DNA of 64,000 bases from Mangrovihabitans endophyticus (GTDB lineage Bacteria > Actinomycetota > Actinomycetes > Mycobacteriales > Micromonosporaceae), in contig NZ_BMMX01000022.1 in the NCBI RefSeq assembly GCF_014646155.1, positions 16,804-80,803 on the forward strand, given 5' to 3'. The position numbers and the translations under genes were made by a program. Positions 17,050 to 25,113 of the stretch are shown here, piece after piece. A model generated the notes under the pieces. The model was not told the origin of the DNA, did no database searches, and was given only the letters and a program-made list of their open reading frames with translations. Numbering within the stretch: the stretch's first letter is position 1; each line of letters starts with the position of its first letter.

Positions 17050-17575
17050 GGATGTCACCCCGTACGTGGACGCGCTGCGTGCCGATCTCGCGGCGGCGGC
17101 CGCGCCCGGCGGGCCGGACACGACCCGCGCTGCGGAACTGCTGAGCCACGCCCTGGACGCCTCCGCCAGGCTGGTCATGATCGAGGTGCTGACCGACGCC
17201 GCCGCGGAGATCACCACGCGGCTGCCGGACGCGTCCGTGGAGGTGCGGCTGCGCGGGCGCACCGTGGACCTGGTGGTGGACAGCCAGGCGGAGGTCGAGC
17301 CGGAGCCGGCGCCGGCCGCGCCGGCGCCGCCCGGCGACGGCGGTGAGCAGGCCCGGCTGACGCTGCGCATGCCCGAGGCGCTGAAGGTCAAGGCCGAGCA
17401 GATGGCCGCGGCGCAGGGCGTGTCGGTGAACGCCTGGCTGGTACGCGCGGTGACATCGGCGCTGGGCCACCATGCCGTCCCCGACGCCGGCCAGGCAGTT
17501 CCCGGGCCGGGCGACGGTTTCCCGCCGCCGCGCCGGCGCAGCAGCAAGCGCGTCACCGGCTTCTTCGAAGCCTGA
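17048..17575 (+). CDS. Ribbon-helix-helix (HicB/Arc-like) DNA-binding protein
   Basis: A 175-residue protein. Residues 1-80 form a helical and beta N-terminal domain resembling the toxin-blocking half of HicB-type proteins. An Ala/Pro-rich linker follows (residues 81-100). Residues 101-140 are a clear ribbon-helix-helix: the strand ARLTLRMPEALKVKAEQ, then the helix VSVNAWLVRAVTSAL. The tail PPPRRRSSKRVTGFF is basic. No HicA-like toxin gene is next to it. It is therefore better viewed as an orphan regulator. The downstream DUF4097 gene lies 92 bases away in the same direction and may be a target. Confidence 0.78.
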   Translation: MDVTPYVDALRADLAAAAAPGGPDTTRAAELLSHALDASARLVMIEVLTDAAAEITTRLPDASVEVRLRGRTVDLVVDSQAEVEPEPAPAAPAPPGDGGEQARLTLRMPEALKVKAEQMAAAQGVSVNAWLVRAVTSALGHHAVPDAGQAVPGPGDGFPPPRRRSSKRVTGFFEA

Positions 17576-17666
17576 GCGGCATTTCGGCAACCTCCGCGGT
17601 CCGCCCGTCGTGGCGGGCCCGAGCCTGCCCCGTTCGTCAGATCCGCGCCTACCCGAAGGAATCGCG

Positions 17667-18482
17667 ATGATCGAGTTCGACCGCACCACCCCCGTCATGG
17701 CCGCCATCCGCGCCACCCGCGGATTCGTCGACGTCACCGCGGCCGCCGACGCCACCGTCACGGTCGATGTGGTCCCGCTGGACGACTCCGACGCGGCCCA
17801 CCGGGCCGCCGAGGACACCACCGTCACGCTGGACGGCGACATGCTGGCCGTGACCGTGCCGGAGTCCAGCGGCTGGACCTGGCGGCGCCTGCCCCGGCTG
17901 GGCATCACCGTGCGGGTGCCCGCGGAGAGCGCGCTGTCGGTCAAGACGGTCTCCGCCGATGTGCGCTCGGTGGGCCGCTACGCGCAGGTGAAGGTCGACG
18001 TCGCCTCCGGCAAGGTCTATGTGGAGGACGTCATCGGCGACGCGGACCTGCGCGCGGCCAGCGGCACCCTGACCGCCAACCAGGTCGGCGGCTCCCTGCG
18101 CATCCGGACCGGATCCGGGGATGTGCGCGTGGGTGACGTCACCGGTGACGTCAATGCGGGCACGGCATCCGGATCGGTCGCCATCCGCAGCCTCGGCGGT
18201 TCGGCCAAGGCCAGCACCGCGTCGGGCAACGTCACCATCGAGGCGGTGCGGCAGGGCACGGTGCGGGCCTCCACGGCCTCCGGCAACGTGCGCGTGGGCG
18301 TGGTCCCCGGCACGCGCGTCTGGCTGGACGCCGGAACGGCCTCCGGCATGACGCGCAACAACCTGGCGGCCGGCGACGAGCACAACGGGGCCGGCGCCGC
18401 CGACGCCGAACTGCGCCTGCGGACCGCGAGCGGCAACATCACCGTCGAGCGCGCGCCCAGCGCCCAGCACACGGCCGCCTGA
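17667..18482 (+). CDS. DUF4097 family beta-strand repeat protein
   Basis: A 271-residue protein built of short beta strands from about residue 95 onward. The repeats have the consensus x-TASGNVxV or ASGSVxI (for example STASGNVTIEAVRQG and STASGNVRVGVVPG), which fold as a right-handed beta-helix or solenoid in DUF4097 proteins. No leader or membrane anchor is seen, so it is probably cytoplasmic or exported by another route. The ATG at 17667 is preceded by GAAGGA. Function is unknown for the family; it often accompanies small DNA-binding or membrane regulators, as here. Confidence 0.85.
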   Translation: MIEFDRTTPVMAAIRATRGFVDVTAAADATVTVDVVPLDDSDAAHRAAEDTTVTLDGDMLAVTVPESSGWTWRRLPRLGITVRVPAESALSVKTVSADVRSVGRYAQVKVDVASGKVYVEDVIGDADLRAASGTLTANQVGGSLRIRTGSGDVRVGDVTGDVNAGTASGSVAIRSLGGSAKASTASGNVTIEAVRQGTVRASTASGNVRVGVVPGTRVWLDAGTASGMTRNNLAAGDEHNGAGAADAELRLRTASGNITVERAPSAQHTAA

Positions 18483-18484
18483 GC

Positions 18485-18539
18485 GCCGCGCGCCGGCGCC
18501 GGGCCTCGCATGGTGAGGCCGGCGCCGGGAGCGCGCGGC
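18485..18539. terminator. Bidirectional terminator hairpin
   Basis: Between the convergent DUF4097 and RecB-like genes lies a large GC-rich hairpin. Arms GGCGCCGG (18495-18502) plus CCTC pair with GAGG plus CCGGCGCC (18515-18526) around the loop GCATGGT, and the outer GCCGCGCG (18485-18492) pairs with CGCGCGGC (18532-18539). It has no U-tract, as is common for actinobacterial terminators. Confidence 0.65.
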
Positions 18540-18557
18540 GTGACCGGCGCCCGGGCG

Positions 18558-19598
18558 TCACCCCAGGCGGTCGACGACCTCCGGGGCGGCGTCGTCCCCG
18601 GCGCCGGAGGCCGTCTCCCGCTCCGGCCAGGGCGGCGGCGTGCCACCGAACTCCGGGCAGAACGCCTGGTGGCTGCACCATCCGCAGAGCTTGCTGGGCT
18701 TGGGCCGGAAATCCCGGTCCCGCTTGGCGCGCTCGATCGCCCCGGACAGCGCGAGCAGGGTGCGTTCGAAACGCTCCAGTTCCTCGGCGTCCGGCCGGTA
18801 GTCGCAGACCTCGGCGTCCTTGAGGTAGAGCAGGCGCAGCACCCGCGGCACCACGCCGCGGGTGCGCAGGAGCACCAGCGCGTAGAACTTGAGCTGGAAC
18901 AGCGCACGGCCCTCGAACGCCTCCCGCGGGGCGCCGCCGGTCTTGTAGTCCACCACCCGCAGTTCGCCGGCCGGTGACACGTCGAGCCGGTCGATGTAGC
19001 CCCGGATCAGCAACTCGTCGGCGACCAGGGCGGAGACCAGGCTCTCCCGCTCGGCCGGTTCCAGCCGCCGCGGGTCCTCCACCGCGAAGTAGCCCTCCAG
19101 CAGCTCCCGGGCGCCGCGCAGGAACACGCTCAGCGCGTCGCCCGCCGGTGCGGCGCCCGGACCGGCGAACAACGCCGCCAGCGCGGGCTCCTGCTCGGTC
19201 AGACCCGCCCACTGCGGCGCGACCAGGTCCGCCGCCGCCTCCAGCGTGCGCTCGGCGGCCGGCAGGTCGAACAGCCGCTCCAGCACCGCGTGCACCAGGG
19301 TGCCCCGCGCCTGGTCGGGGGAGGGCTGCTCGGGCAGGCGGTCGATGGTGCGGAACCGGAACAGCAGCGGGCATGTCTTGAAGTCGGCGGCGCGCGACGG
19401 CGACAGCGACGGGCCTCCCGCGGGCGGCTGCCGGTCCGCGTCCGGGGCGTCCGGCACCGCGGCGGTGGCAGTGCCCCGGGCGGTGGCGGCCTCCGGAGCG
19501 GTGGCGGTCTCCGGAGCGGCGGGGGCGTCCGGAGCAGCGGGGGCGTCCGGAGCGGCGGGGGAGGCAGGTGAGCCGGTCGTGGCGAGCGATCCCGTCAT
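18558..19598 (-). CDS. RecB-family PD-(D/E)XK nuclease, Fe-S type
   Basis: A 346-residue protein. Residues 8-60 are a low-complexity Ala/Pro linker built from APDAP-like repeats. The nuclease domain starts SLSPSRAADFKTCPLLFRF with Cys76, continues through GTLVHAVLERLFDLP, and has the catalytic core IRGYIDRLDVSP and LRVVDYKTGGAP (Asp and Lys). It ends in KLCGWCSHQAFCPEF, three more Cys. Four Cys flanking the nuclease core is the Fe-S arrangement of AddB/Cas4-type exonucleases. No cas gene is nearby, so it is the stand-alone actinobacterial RecB-like exonuclease probably acting in DNA repair. It is divergent from the site-2 protease. Confidence 0.88.
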   Translation of the reverse strand: MTGSLATTGSPASPAAPDAPAAPDAPAAPETATAPEAATARGTATAAVPDAPDADRQPPAGGPSLSPSRAADFKTCPLLFRFRTIDRLPEQPSPDQARGTLVHAVLERLFDLPAAERTLEAAADLVAPQWAGLTEQEPALAALFAGPGAAPAGDALSVFLRGARELLEGYFAVEDPRRLEPAERESLVSALVADELLIRGYIDRLDVSPAGELRVVDYKTGGAPREAFEGRALFQLKFYALVLLRTRGVVPRVLRLLYLKDAEVCDYRPDAEELERFERTLLALSGAIERAKRDRDFRPKPSKLCGWCSHQAFCPEFGGTPPPWPERETASGAGDDAAPEVVDRLG

Positions 19599-19672
19599 GC
19601 CGACAGGCTAGGGCAGGGGTACGACGAAACGCGGGCACGCCCGGCCCGGCGGCCTTTCCGTACCATCGGGGC

Positions 19673-20863
19673 GTGGAAGACCGAGCGCAGCGCCGCGGCC
19701 GGCCGGGCCGCCAGGTCGGCCGGCTGCTGGGCATCCCGCTCTACCTGAGCCCGTCGATGTACCTGCTGGCCCTGCTGGTGACCGTGGTCTACGGCGGATA
19801 TGCCGAGTCCGAGCTGGGCGTGGCCGCGCCGGCGAGTTACCTGATCGGTCTGGGATTCGTGGCCTGCCTGCTCGGTTCGGTGCTGCTGCATGAGCTCGGC
19901 CATGCGCTGACCGCCCGGCGGCACGGCATCGGCGTGCGCGGCATCACCCTGGAGCTGCTCGGCGGATACACCGAGATGGACCGGGACGCGCCCCGTCCGC
20001 GGGTGGACGCCCTCGTCGCGCTGGCCGGCCCGGCGGTGTCGGTGCTGCTCGGTGCGATCGCCGCGACGGCCGCCTGGTTGCTGCCGGACCGCACCGTGGT
20101 CGGCCAGCTCGCCTTCCAGCTTGCCGCCAGCAACCTGCTGGTGGCCGTGTTCAACGTGCTGCCGGGGCTCCCGCTGGACGGCGGCCGGGCGCTGCGGGCG
20201 GGCGTCTGGGCGCTGCTCGGCGACCGTGACCGCGCCACCGAGGTGGCCGGCTGGGCGGGCCGGCTGATCGCCCTGGTCACCGCGGCCCTGGTGATCACGC
20301 TCTATCAGCTGCAACTGATCACCCTGTTCGGTCTGGTCTTCATTCTGCTGGTGGTGTTCACCCTGTGGCAGGGCGCCGGTCAGTCCATCCGGCTGGCCCG
20401 GATGACCCGCCGTTTCCCGCTGATCGACCTGCGGCGGCTGGCCAAGCCGATCTTCGCGGTCCCGTCCGGGACCCCGCTGGCCGAGGCCCAGCGCCGCCGC
20501 GACAGCGACACCCGGGGCCGCCCGGCGCTGGCCGTGGCGGACGCGGCCGGCCGGCTGGTGGGGCTGGTCGACGCGCGGGCCGCCGCGGCGTTGCTGGCCG
20601 CGCGGCGGCCGTGGGTGGCGGTGGACACCGTGACGCGCAGCATGGGCGCGGTGCCGGCGCTGGCCGTCGGGCTCTCCGGCGAGCAGGTGGTCCGCGCGGT
20701 CCAGGCCCACCCGGGTGCGGAGTACCTGGTGACCTCAGGCGAGGATGTGCTCGGCGTGCTGCACGTCGCCGACCTGGCGTCCGTGCTTGAGCCGCACCGC
20801 GCGCCCCGCCGCTGGGGTGACGCGGGTCCCGACGCACCGGACCAGTGGAAGAAGGATCAGTGA
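19673..20863 (+). CDS. Site-2 protease family membrane metalloprotease with CBS domains
   Basis: A 396-residue membrane protease. After a short basic cytoplasmic start, the hydrophobic helices include VLLHELGHALTARRHG with the zinc motif HELGH, and the second motif NVLPGLPLDGGR supplies the Asp ligand. About six membrane helices run to residue 235. The C-terminal 140 residues are soluble, with two CBS-like halves (GRPALAVADAAGRLVGLVD and YLVTSGEDVLGVLHV) that may sense nucleotides. It cleaves transmembrane substrates such as anti-sigma factors or signal-peptide remnants. GTG start at 19673; the stop overlaps trmI by four bases, an arrangement seen beside arc in other actinobacteria. Confidence 0.9.
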   Translation: MEDRAQRRGRPGRQVGRLLGIPLYLSPSMYLLALLVTVVYGGYAESELGVAAPASYLIGLGFVACLLGSVLLHELGHALTARRHGIGVRGITLELLGGYTEMDRDAPRPRVDALVALAGPAVSVLLGAIAATAAWLLPDRTVVGQLAFQLAASNLLVAVFNVLPGLPLDGGRALRAGVWALLGDRDRATEVAGWAGRLIALVTAALVITLYQLQLITLFGLVFILLVVFTLWQGAGQSIRLARMTRRFPLIDLRRLAKPIFAVPSGTPLAEAQRRRDSDTRGRPALAVADAAGRLVGLVDARAAAALLAARRPWVAVDTVTRSMGAVPALAVGLSGEQVVRAVQAHPGAEYLVTSGEDVLGVLHVADLASVLEPHRAPRRWGDAGPDAPDQWKKDQ

Positions 20864-21828
20864 CCGCCCAGCCTGACATTGCCGTCGACGCGCCGCAGCC
20901 CGCGCACCGGGGACCGTTTCGCCCGGGTGACCGCGTGCAGCTCACCGACCCCAAGGGCCGGGCGCACACCGTCGTGCTGGAGCCGGGCCGCGCCTACCAC
21001 ACCCACCGCGGCGCGCTGGAGCACGACGCCCTGATCGGGTTGCCGGACGGCAGCGTGGTCACGTCCTCCGGCGGCACCGCGTACCTGGCGCTGCGCCCGC
21101 TGCTGAGCGACTACGTGCTCTCCATGCCCCGGGGGGCCCAGGTCATCTACCCCAAGGACGCGGCGCAGATCGTGGCGATGGGCGACGTGTTCCCGGGCGC
21201 CCGGGTGCTGGAGGCCGGCGCCGGGTCGGGCGCCCTGACCTGCTCGCTGCTGCGGGCGGTGGGCGCCTCCGGCGAGCTGCACTCGTACGAGCTGCGGGAG
21301 GACTTCGCGGCCATCGCGCGCCGCAACGTGGAGGCGTTCTTCGGTGGCCCGCACCCGGCCTGGCGGCTGCACCATGGCGACGTGACGCAGGCCGAGGTGA
21401 CCGGTTTTGATCGCATCATCCTGGACATGCTGACGCCGTGGGACGCGCTCGGCATGGTCGAGCGGGCGCTGGTGCCCGGCGGGGTGCTGATCGGCTATGT
21501 GGCCACCACTCCGCAGCTTTCCGAGCTGGTCGAGGCGCTGCGCGAGCGGGGCGGCTGGACCGAGCCGCGGGCGTGGGAGTCGCTGGTCCGCGACTGGCAC
21601 GCCGAGGGGCTCGCGGTGCGGCCCGACCACCGGATGATCGCGCACACCGCGTTCCTGGTGTCCGCCCGCCGCCTGGCGCCGGGGGTGACCGCGCCGCCGC
21701 GGCGCCGCAAGCCGAGCAAGGGGGCCGAGGCGTACGCGCAGCGCCGGGCCGCGGCGGCGGCCGCCGCGCGTGGCGGCGACGACGCCGGGAGGGACACCGA
21801 CGGTCCGCTCGGGCGTCCCGGGGTCTGA
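20860..21828 (+). CDS. trmI: tRNA (adenine-58-N1)-methyltransferase TrmI
   Basis: A 322-residue enzyme that methylates A58 in the T-loop of tRNA using SAM. The N-terminal beta domain (residues 15-95) is followed by a Rossmann domain with VYPK-like VIYPKDAAQIVAMGDVFPGA, motif I VLEAGAGSGALTCSLL, and HSYELREDFAAIARRN. The catalytic Asp region is FDRIILDMLTPWD. The C-terminal 40 residues are basic and Ala-rich (RRRKPSKGAEAYAQRRAAA) and probably contact tRNA. GTG at 20860 overlaps the stop of the site-2 protease. Its place next to arc is standard in actinobacteria. Confidence 0.93.
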   Translation: MTAQPDIAVDAPQPAHRGPFRPGDRVQLTDPKGRAHTVVLEPGRAYHTHRGALEHDALIGLPDGSVVTSSGGTAYLALRPLLSDYVLSMPRGAQVIYPKDAAQIVAMGDVFPGARVLEAGAGSGALTCSLLRAVGASGELHSYELREDFAAIARRNVEAFFGGPHPAWRLHHGDVTQAEVTGFDRIILDMLTPWDALGMVERALVPGGVLIGYVATTPQLSELVEALRERGGWTEPRAWESLVRDWHAEGLAVRPDHRMIAHTAFLVSARRLAPGVTAPPRRRKPSKGAEAYAQRRAAAAAAARGGDDAGRDTDGPLGRPGV

Positions 21829-21851
21829 CCGCACCGTCGGCGGCACGGGGG

Positions 21852-21903
21852 TGTGACGGCGCGCGGTCCTCGGGTAGGTTTCCCCCAGCGTCTTCTGGGG
21901 AGG
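21852..21903 (+). promoter_or_regulatory. Promoter and hairpin leader of gene at 21909
   Basis: A -35-like TGTGAC (21852-21857) and a -10-like TAGGTT (21875-21880) are separated by 17 bases. The transcript would begin close to a hairpin CCCCAG (21883-21888) with CTGGGG (21895-21900), loop CGTCTT. The 3' arm overlaps the ribosome binding site GGGGAGG (21897-21903), so folding would limit translation. Confidence 0.45.
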
Positions 21904-21908
21904 AGCGA

Positions 21909-22508
21909 GTGTCCGCGATGAGTTCCCCGCCGTTCGGCGGCAGCAACGACGTGCCGGCGGTCTTTCCGGACTGGTCTCCCTACCAGGACCTGGATTCCGC
22001 CGCGCGCGCCTACCTGCGCGATCCGGAAGTGGCCCTGGACGCCCTCAACGGTGTGCTGCGCGGCGCGTCCGTGGTGTCGTTCACGCTGGAGCGCTTCGTC
22101 AACGAGGTGAACGGGGTCTGGCAGGAGGTCGTCATCTGCGACGGCAGCCGGCTGGTGCTCTGGCACGGCGAGGACGTCGCGCCCGGCGACGGCCCGGTCG
22201 GTTCGATGACGTCGTCGCTGCGGGTGGTGCCGCTGTCGACGGTGACCGAGGTGGGCTGCCGGCGGCGGCTTACCCGCACGCCGGCCGGCCAGGCCCGGGT
22301 GGACAGCATCGACGTCTATCTGCTGCTGAGCTCGGTGGACGACGCGGTGCCGCCGCCCGGGATGGGCGACGACGACTCGCGCGCCACGGTGCGGCACGAC
22401 GCGCTGCGTTTCGGCAAGACGCTGGACGATGGCGGGCCGGGCCAGATCGCGCGGCTGGAGGAATTCTCCCGCGTCGTCGCGTCTCTGGTCGGTCGCCCAA
22501 CCCTATAG
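21909..22508 (+). CDS. Conserved hypothetical protein next to proteasome locus
   Basis: A 199-residue protein. It starts with a disordered, Pro-rich segment, then helix DLDSAARAYLRDPEVALDAL, then a beta-rich domain (VSFTLERFVNEVNGVWQEVV, LVLWHGEDV, SLRVVPLSTVTEVGCRRRLT). It ends with a helix ARLEEFSRVVASLVGRP. The beta domain may be PH-like, but it is not recognised with certainty. GTG at 21909 is chosen for the spacing from GGGGAGG; ATG at 21918 is the alternative. It has its own promoter-like region and a terminator-like hairpin 10 bases after the stop. Confidence 0.7.
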   Translation: MSAMSSPPFGGSNDVPAVFPDWSPYQDLDSAARAYLRDPEVALDALNGVLRGASVVSFTLERFVNEVNGVWQEVVICDGSRLVLWHGEDVAPGDGPVGSMTSSLRVVPLSTVTEVGCRRRLTRTPAGQARVDSIDVYLLLSSVDDAVPPPGMGDDDSRATVRHDALRFGKTLDDGGPGQIARLEEFSRVVASLVGRPTL

Positions 22509-22518
22509 TGGTGTGTTT

Positions 22519-22551
22519 CATTCCTGTGACATTTTCCGTCACAAAGGAATG
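22519..22551. terminator. Bidirectional terminator-like hairpin
   Basis: CATTCC (22519-22524) pairs with GGAATG (22546-22551), and inside it GTGAC (22526-22530) pairs with GTCAC (22538-22542) around ATTTTCC. It lies between two convergent genes (stops at 22508 and 22600), where a shared terminator is expected. Confidence 0.6.
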
Positions 22552-22599
22552 CGGGCGGCCGTGAATGCGATCGGTGAATGCGCGAATGTGGCCAGGGTC

Positions 22600-22893
22600 T
22601 CAGTCGGCTTCCGGACCGGCCACCTCGACGTCGTCGCGACGGCGCACGACGTGGATGCAGTCGCCGGGACACTCCTTGGCGGCGTCGATCACTTCGAGCT
22701 GCAGACGGCTCGGCACGCCGGTCCGCGCCCCGGGGGATTGCAGCAGCTCACCACCGTCGTCTTTGACGTATGCGAGACCGTCGATGTCAAACTCGAAGAC
22801 CTCCGGTGCGTACTGCACGCACAGGCCGTCACCGGTGCAGAGGTCCTGATCCACCCAGACCTGTAGCTCGTCCGTTTCGGTCTGCGCCGACAC
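22600..22893 (-). CDS. Ferredoxin adjacent to proteasome ATPase
   Basis: A 97-residue single-cluster ferredoxin. The cluster ligands are Cys19 and Cys25 in DLCTGDGLC and the late pair in KECPGDCIHV. The Asp/Gly at the second ligand position suggests a [3Fe-4S] or labile [4Fe-4S] cluster of the actinobacterial P450-type ferredoxins. A ferredoxin divergent from arc is a recurrent arrangement in actinobacteria. No P450 or reductase is close, so its electron partner is not evident. The 178-base spacer to arc must hold both promoters. Confidence 0.88.
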   Translation of the reverse strand: MSAQTETDELQVWVDQDLCTGDGLCVQYAPEVFEFDIDGLAYVKDDGGELLQSPGARTGVPSRLQLEVIDAAKECPGDCIHVVRRRDDVEVAGPEAD

Positions 22894-23071
22894 GGTTCAC
22901 CTCCCCAGAAAGCATGCCCTCCGACCGTACCCGAACCCTGCGACACAACGGGCCGGGCAGTCACCCGAGTGGATCAAGAGTCGGTGACGGCGGTGTTGCG
23001 GGGGGTCGAAAAACGGTTCGCAGCAGTTAGTGTTGTCTACCAAGACGTTCGAGCCCCCGGGGAGGTGGGAC

Positions 23072-24850
23072 GTGGCACGCAACGACGAGGCGGACTCACG
23101 CGCCGCACGTTGGGAGAAAGAAGCCAACGATCTCTCCAGCCAGGTGTCGTTCCTGCAAGAGGAACTCGCTCTGGTGCGGCGCAAGTTGACCGAAAGCCCC
23201 CGACACGTCCGGCAGCTTGAGGAACGGCTCGCGGCGACGCAGACGCAGCTGGCCCGAGTGACCGAGAACAACGACCGGCTCGTGGCGACCCTCAAGGAAG
23301 CCCGGGCTCAGATCGTCACTCTCAAAGAGGAGATTGACCGGCTCGCCCAGCCGCCCAGCGGCTACGGCGTTTTCCTGGCGGCGCACTCCGACGGCACCGT
23401 GGACGTCTTCACCGGCGGCCGCAAGCTGCGGGTGGCCGTGTCTCCGTCGCTGGAGACCGACGAGCTCAAGCGCGGCCAGGAGGTGCTGCTCAACGACGCG
23501 CTGAACGTGGTCGACGCCTTCGGGTTCGAGCGCGTCGGCGAGGTCGTGGTGCTCAAGGAGGTGCTGGCCGGCCCGGACGGGCTCACCGACCGCGCGCTGG
23601 TGGTCTCGCACGCCGACGAGGAGCGCATCGTGCATCTGGCCGAGTCGCTGCGCGTGGCCACGCTGCGCGCCGGTGACTCACTGATGATCGAGCCGCGTTC
23701 GGCGTACGCCTACGAGCGCATTCCCAAGAGCGAGGTCGAGGAACTCGTGCTGGAGGAGGTGCCGGACGTCGACTACACCGACATCGGTGGCCTGCACTCC
23801 CAGATCGAGCAGATCCGCGACGCGGTGGAGCTGCCGTTCCTGCATGCCGACCTGTTCCGGGAACACCACCTGCGGCCGCCGAAGGGCATCCTGCTCTACG
23901 GCCCGCCCGGTTGCGGCAAGACGCTGATCGCCAAGGCGGTGGCCAACTCGCTGGCGAAGAAGATCGCCGAGCGGCGTGGTGAGGAGAAGCACACCAGCTA
24001 CTTCCTCAACATCAAGGGCCCGGAGCTGCTCAACAAGTACGTCGGCGAGACCGAGCGGCACATCCGTCTGGTCTTCCAGCGGGCGCGGGAGAAGGCCGGC
24101 GAGGGCACGCCGGTGATCGTGTTCTTCGACGAGATGGACTCGATCTTCCGGACCCGCGGCTCGGGCGTCTCCAGCGACGTGGAGAACACCATCGTCCCGC
24201 AGTTGCTCAGCGAGATCGACGGTGTCGAGGGCCTGGAGAACGTCATCGTCATCGGCGCCTCCAACCGGGAGGACATGATCGACCCGGCGATCCTGCGGCC
24301 GGGCCGGCTGGACGTGAAGATCAAGATCGAGCGTCCGGACGCCGAGGCGGCCAAGGACATCTTCGCCAAGTACATCCTCAGCGACCTGCCGCTGAACGAC
24401 GAGGACGTGGCCGAGCACAGCGGCGACAAGGCGGTCACCGTGGCCGCCATGATCGAAGCGGTGGTGCTGCGGATGTACACCGAGTCCGAGGAGAATCGCT
24501 TCCTGGAGGTCACCTACGCCAACGGTGACAAGGAGGTCCTCTACTTCAAGGACTTCAACTCCGGCGCGATGATCCAGAACATCGTGGACCGCGGCAAGAA
24601 GATGGCCATCAAGGAATTCCTCACCTCCGGCCGCAAGGGCCTGCGGCTGCAGCACCTGCTGGATAGCTGCGTGGACGAGTTCCGGGAGAACGAGGACCTG
24701 CCCAACACCACCAACCCGGACGACTGGGCGCGCATCTCCGGCAAGAAGGGCGAGCGGATCGTCTACATCCGCACGCTGGTATCCGGCGGCAAGGGCGCCG
24801 AGTCGGGACGATCCATCGAAACCGCCAGCAACACGGGTCAATATCTCTGA
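23072..24850 (+). CDS. arc: Proteasome-associated AAA ATPase Arc/Mpa
   Basis: A 592-residue hexameric AAA ATPase that recognises Pup-tagged proteins, unfolds them and feeds them to the 20S core. An N-terminal coiled coil (about residues 5-85, QVSFLQEELALVRRKL) binds Pup. Two OB-like domains follow, then the AAA module with Walker A GPPGCGKT at residues 277-284, Walker B VIVFFDEMDSIF near residue 352 and arginine-finger region LRPGRLDVKI. The end, NTGQYL, keeps the penultimate Tyr needed to open the proteasome gate. The GTG at 23072 is chosen because GGGGAGG lies 6 bases upstream; an in-frame GTG at 23030 is less likely. A strong hairpin follows the stop. Confidence 0.97.
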   Translation: MARNDEADSRAARWEKEANDLSSQVSFLQEELALVRRKLTESPRHVRQLEERLAATQTQLARVTENNDRLVATLKEARAQIVTLKEEIDRLAQPPSGYGVFLAAHSDGTVDVFTGGRKLRVAVSPSLETDELKRGQEVLLNDALNVVDAFGFERVGEVVVLKEVLAGPDGLTDRALVVSHADEERIVHLAESLRVATLRAGDSLMIEPRSAYAYERIPKSEVEELVLEEVPDVDYTDIGGLHSQIEQIRDAVELPFLHADLFREHHLRPPKGILLYGPPGCGKTLIAKAVANSLAKKIAERRGEEKHTSYFLNIKGPELLNKYVGETERHIRLVFQRAREKAGEGTPVIVFFDEMDSIFRTRGSGVSSDVENTIVPQLLSEIDGVEGLENVIVIGASNREDMIDPAILRPGRLDVKIKIERPDAEAAKDIFAKYILSDLPLNDEDVAEHSGDKAVTVAAMIEAVVLRMYTESEENRFLEVTYANGDKEVLYFKDFNSGAMIQNIVDRGKKMAIKEFLTSGRKGLRLQHLLDSCVDEFRENEDLPNTTNPDDWARISGKKGERIVYIRTLVSGGKGAESGRSIETASNTGQYL

Positions 24851-24870
24851 GTGGACAACGAACCGTTGCC

Positions 24871-24911
24871 GCCACGGGCGGAGGGGCCGCGAGTGCCCCT
24901 CCGCCCGTGGC
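24871..24911 (+). terminator. Perfect 17-bp hairpin after arc
   Basis: GCCACGGGCGGAGGGGC (24871-24887) and GCCCCTCCGCCCGTGGC (24895-24911) are perfect reverse complements around a 7-base loop. The hairpin begins 20 bases after the arc stop and has no U-tract, the common actinobacterial form. It separates arc from dop transcriptionally. Confidence 0.8.
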
Positions 24912-25113
24912 ACTTCGGGGCCGTTCGCAGGCGTTATCCGCGTGGCCGGGGCGGTGCCGGCGCGGCCCGGGGACGGCGCGATGAGCGGCTCCGCGGGAGA
25001 CTCGCGGCCACTGTCCGTGCGGCGGCGCGCACCAGCAGGGCGTGGAAGAGCGCCGCAAGCGTCTAGGCTCGACACATCGGCAACGGCAGGACGGCGGCGG
25101 GCGGAGTGATGAC

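Noticed and set aside
17048..17575. HicAB toxin-antitoxin pair
   Set aside because: Only the HicB-like protein is present. The flanking genes are a HAD phosphatase and a DUF4097 protein, neither of which is a HicA-type RNase.
18133..18152. TGACGTCA repeat inside the DUF4097 gene as a further regulator site
   Set aside because: It arises from the repeated peptide GDVTGDVN in the coding sequence, so a regulatory role is not needed to explain it.
18558..19598. RecB-like nuclease as a Cas4 protein
   Set aside because: The Fe-S nuclease core is shared with Cas4, but no cas1, cas2, effector or repeat array is present, and stand-alone RecB-like exonucleases are usual in actinobacteria.
24851..25066. 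71-codon frame directly after arc
   Set aside because: It is basic and low-complexity, lacks a ribosome site of its own, and contains the perfect 17-bp hairpin that better explains the spacer.
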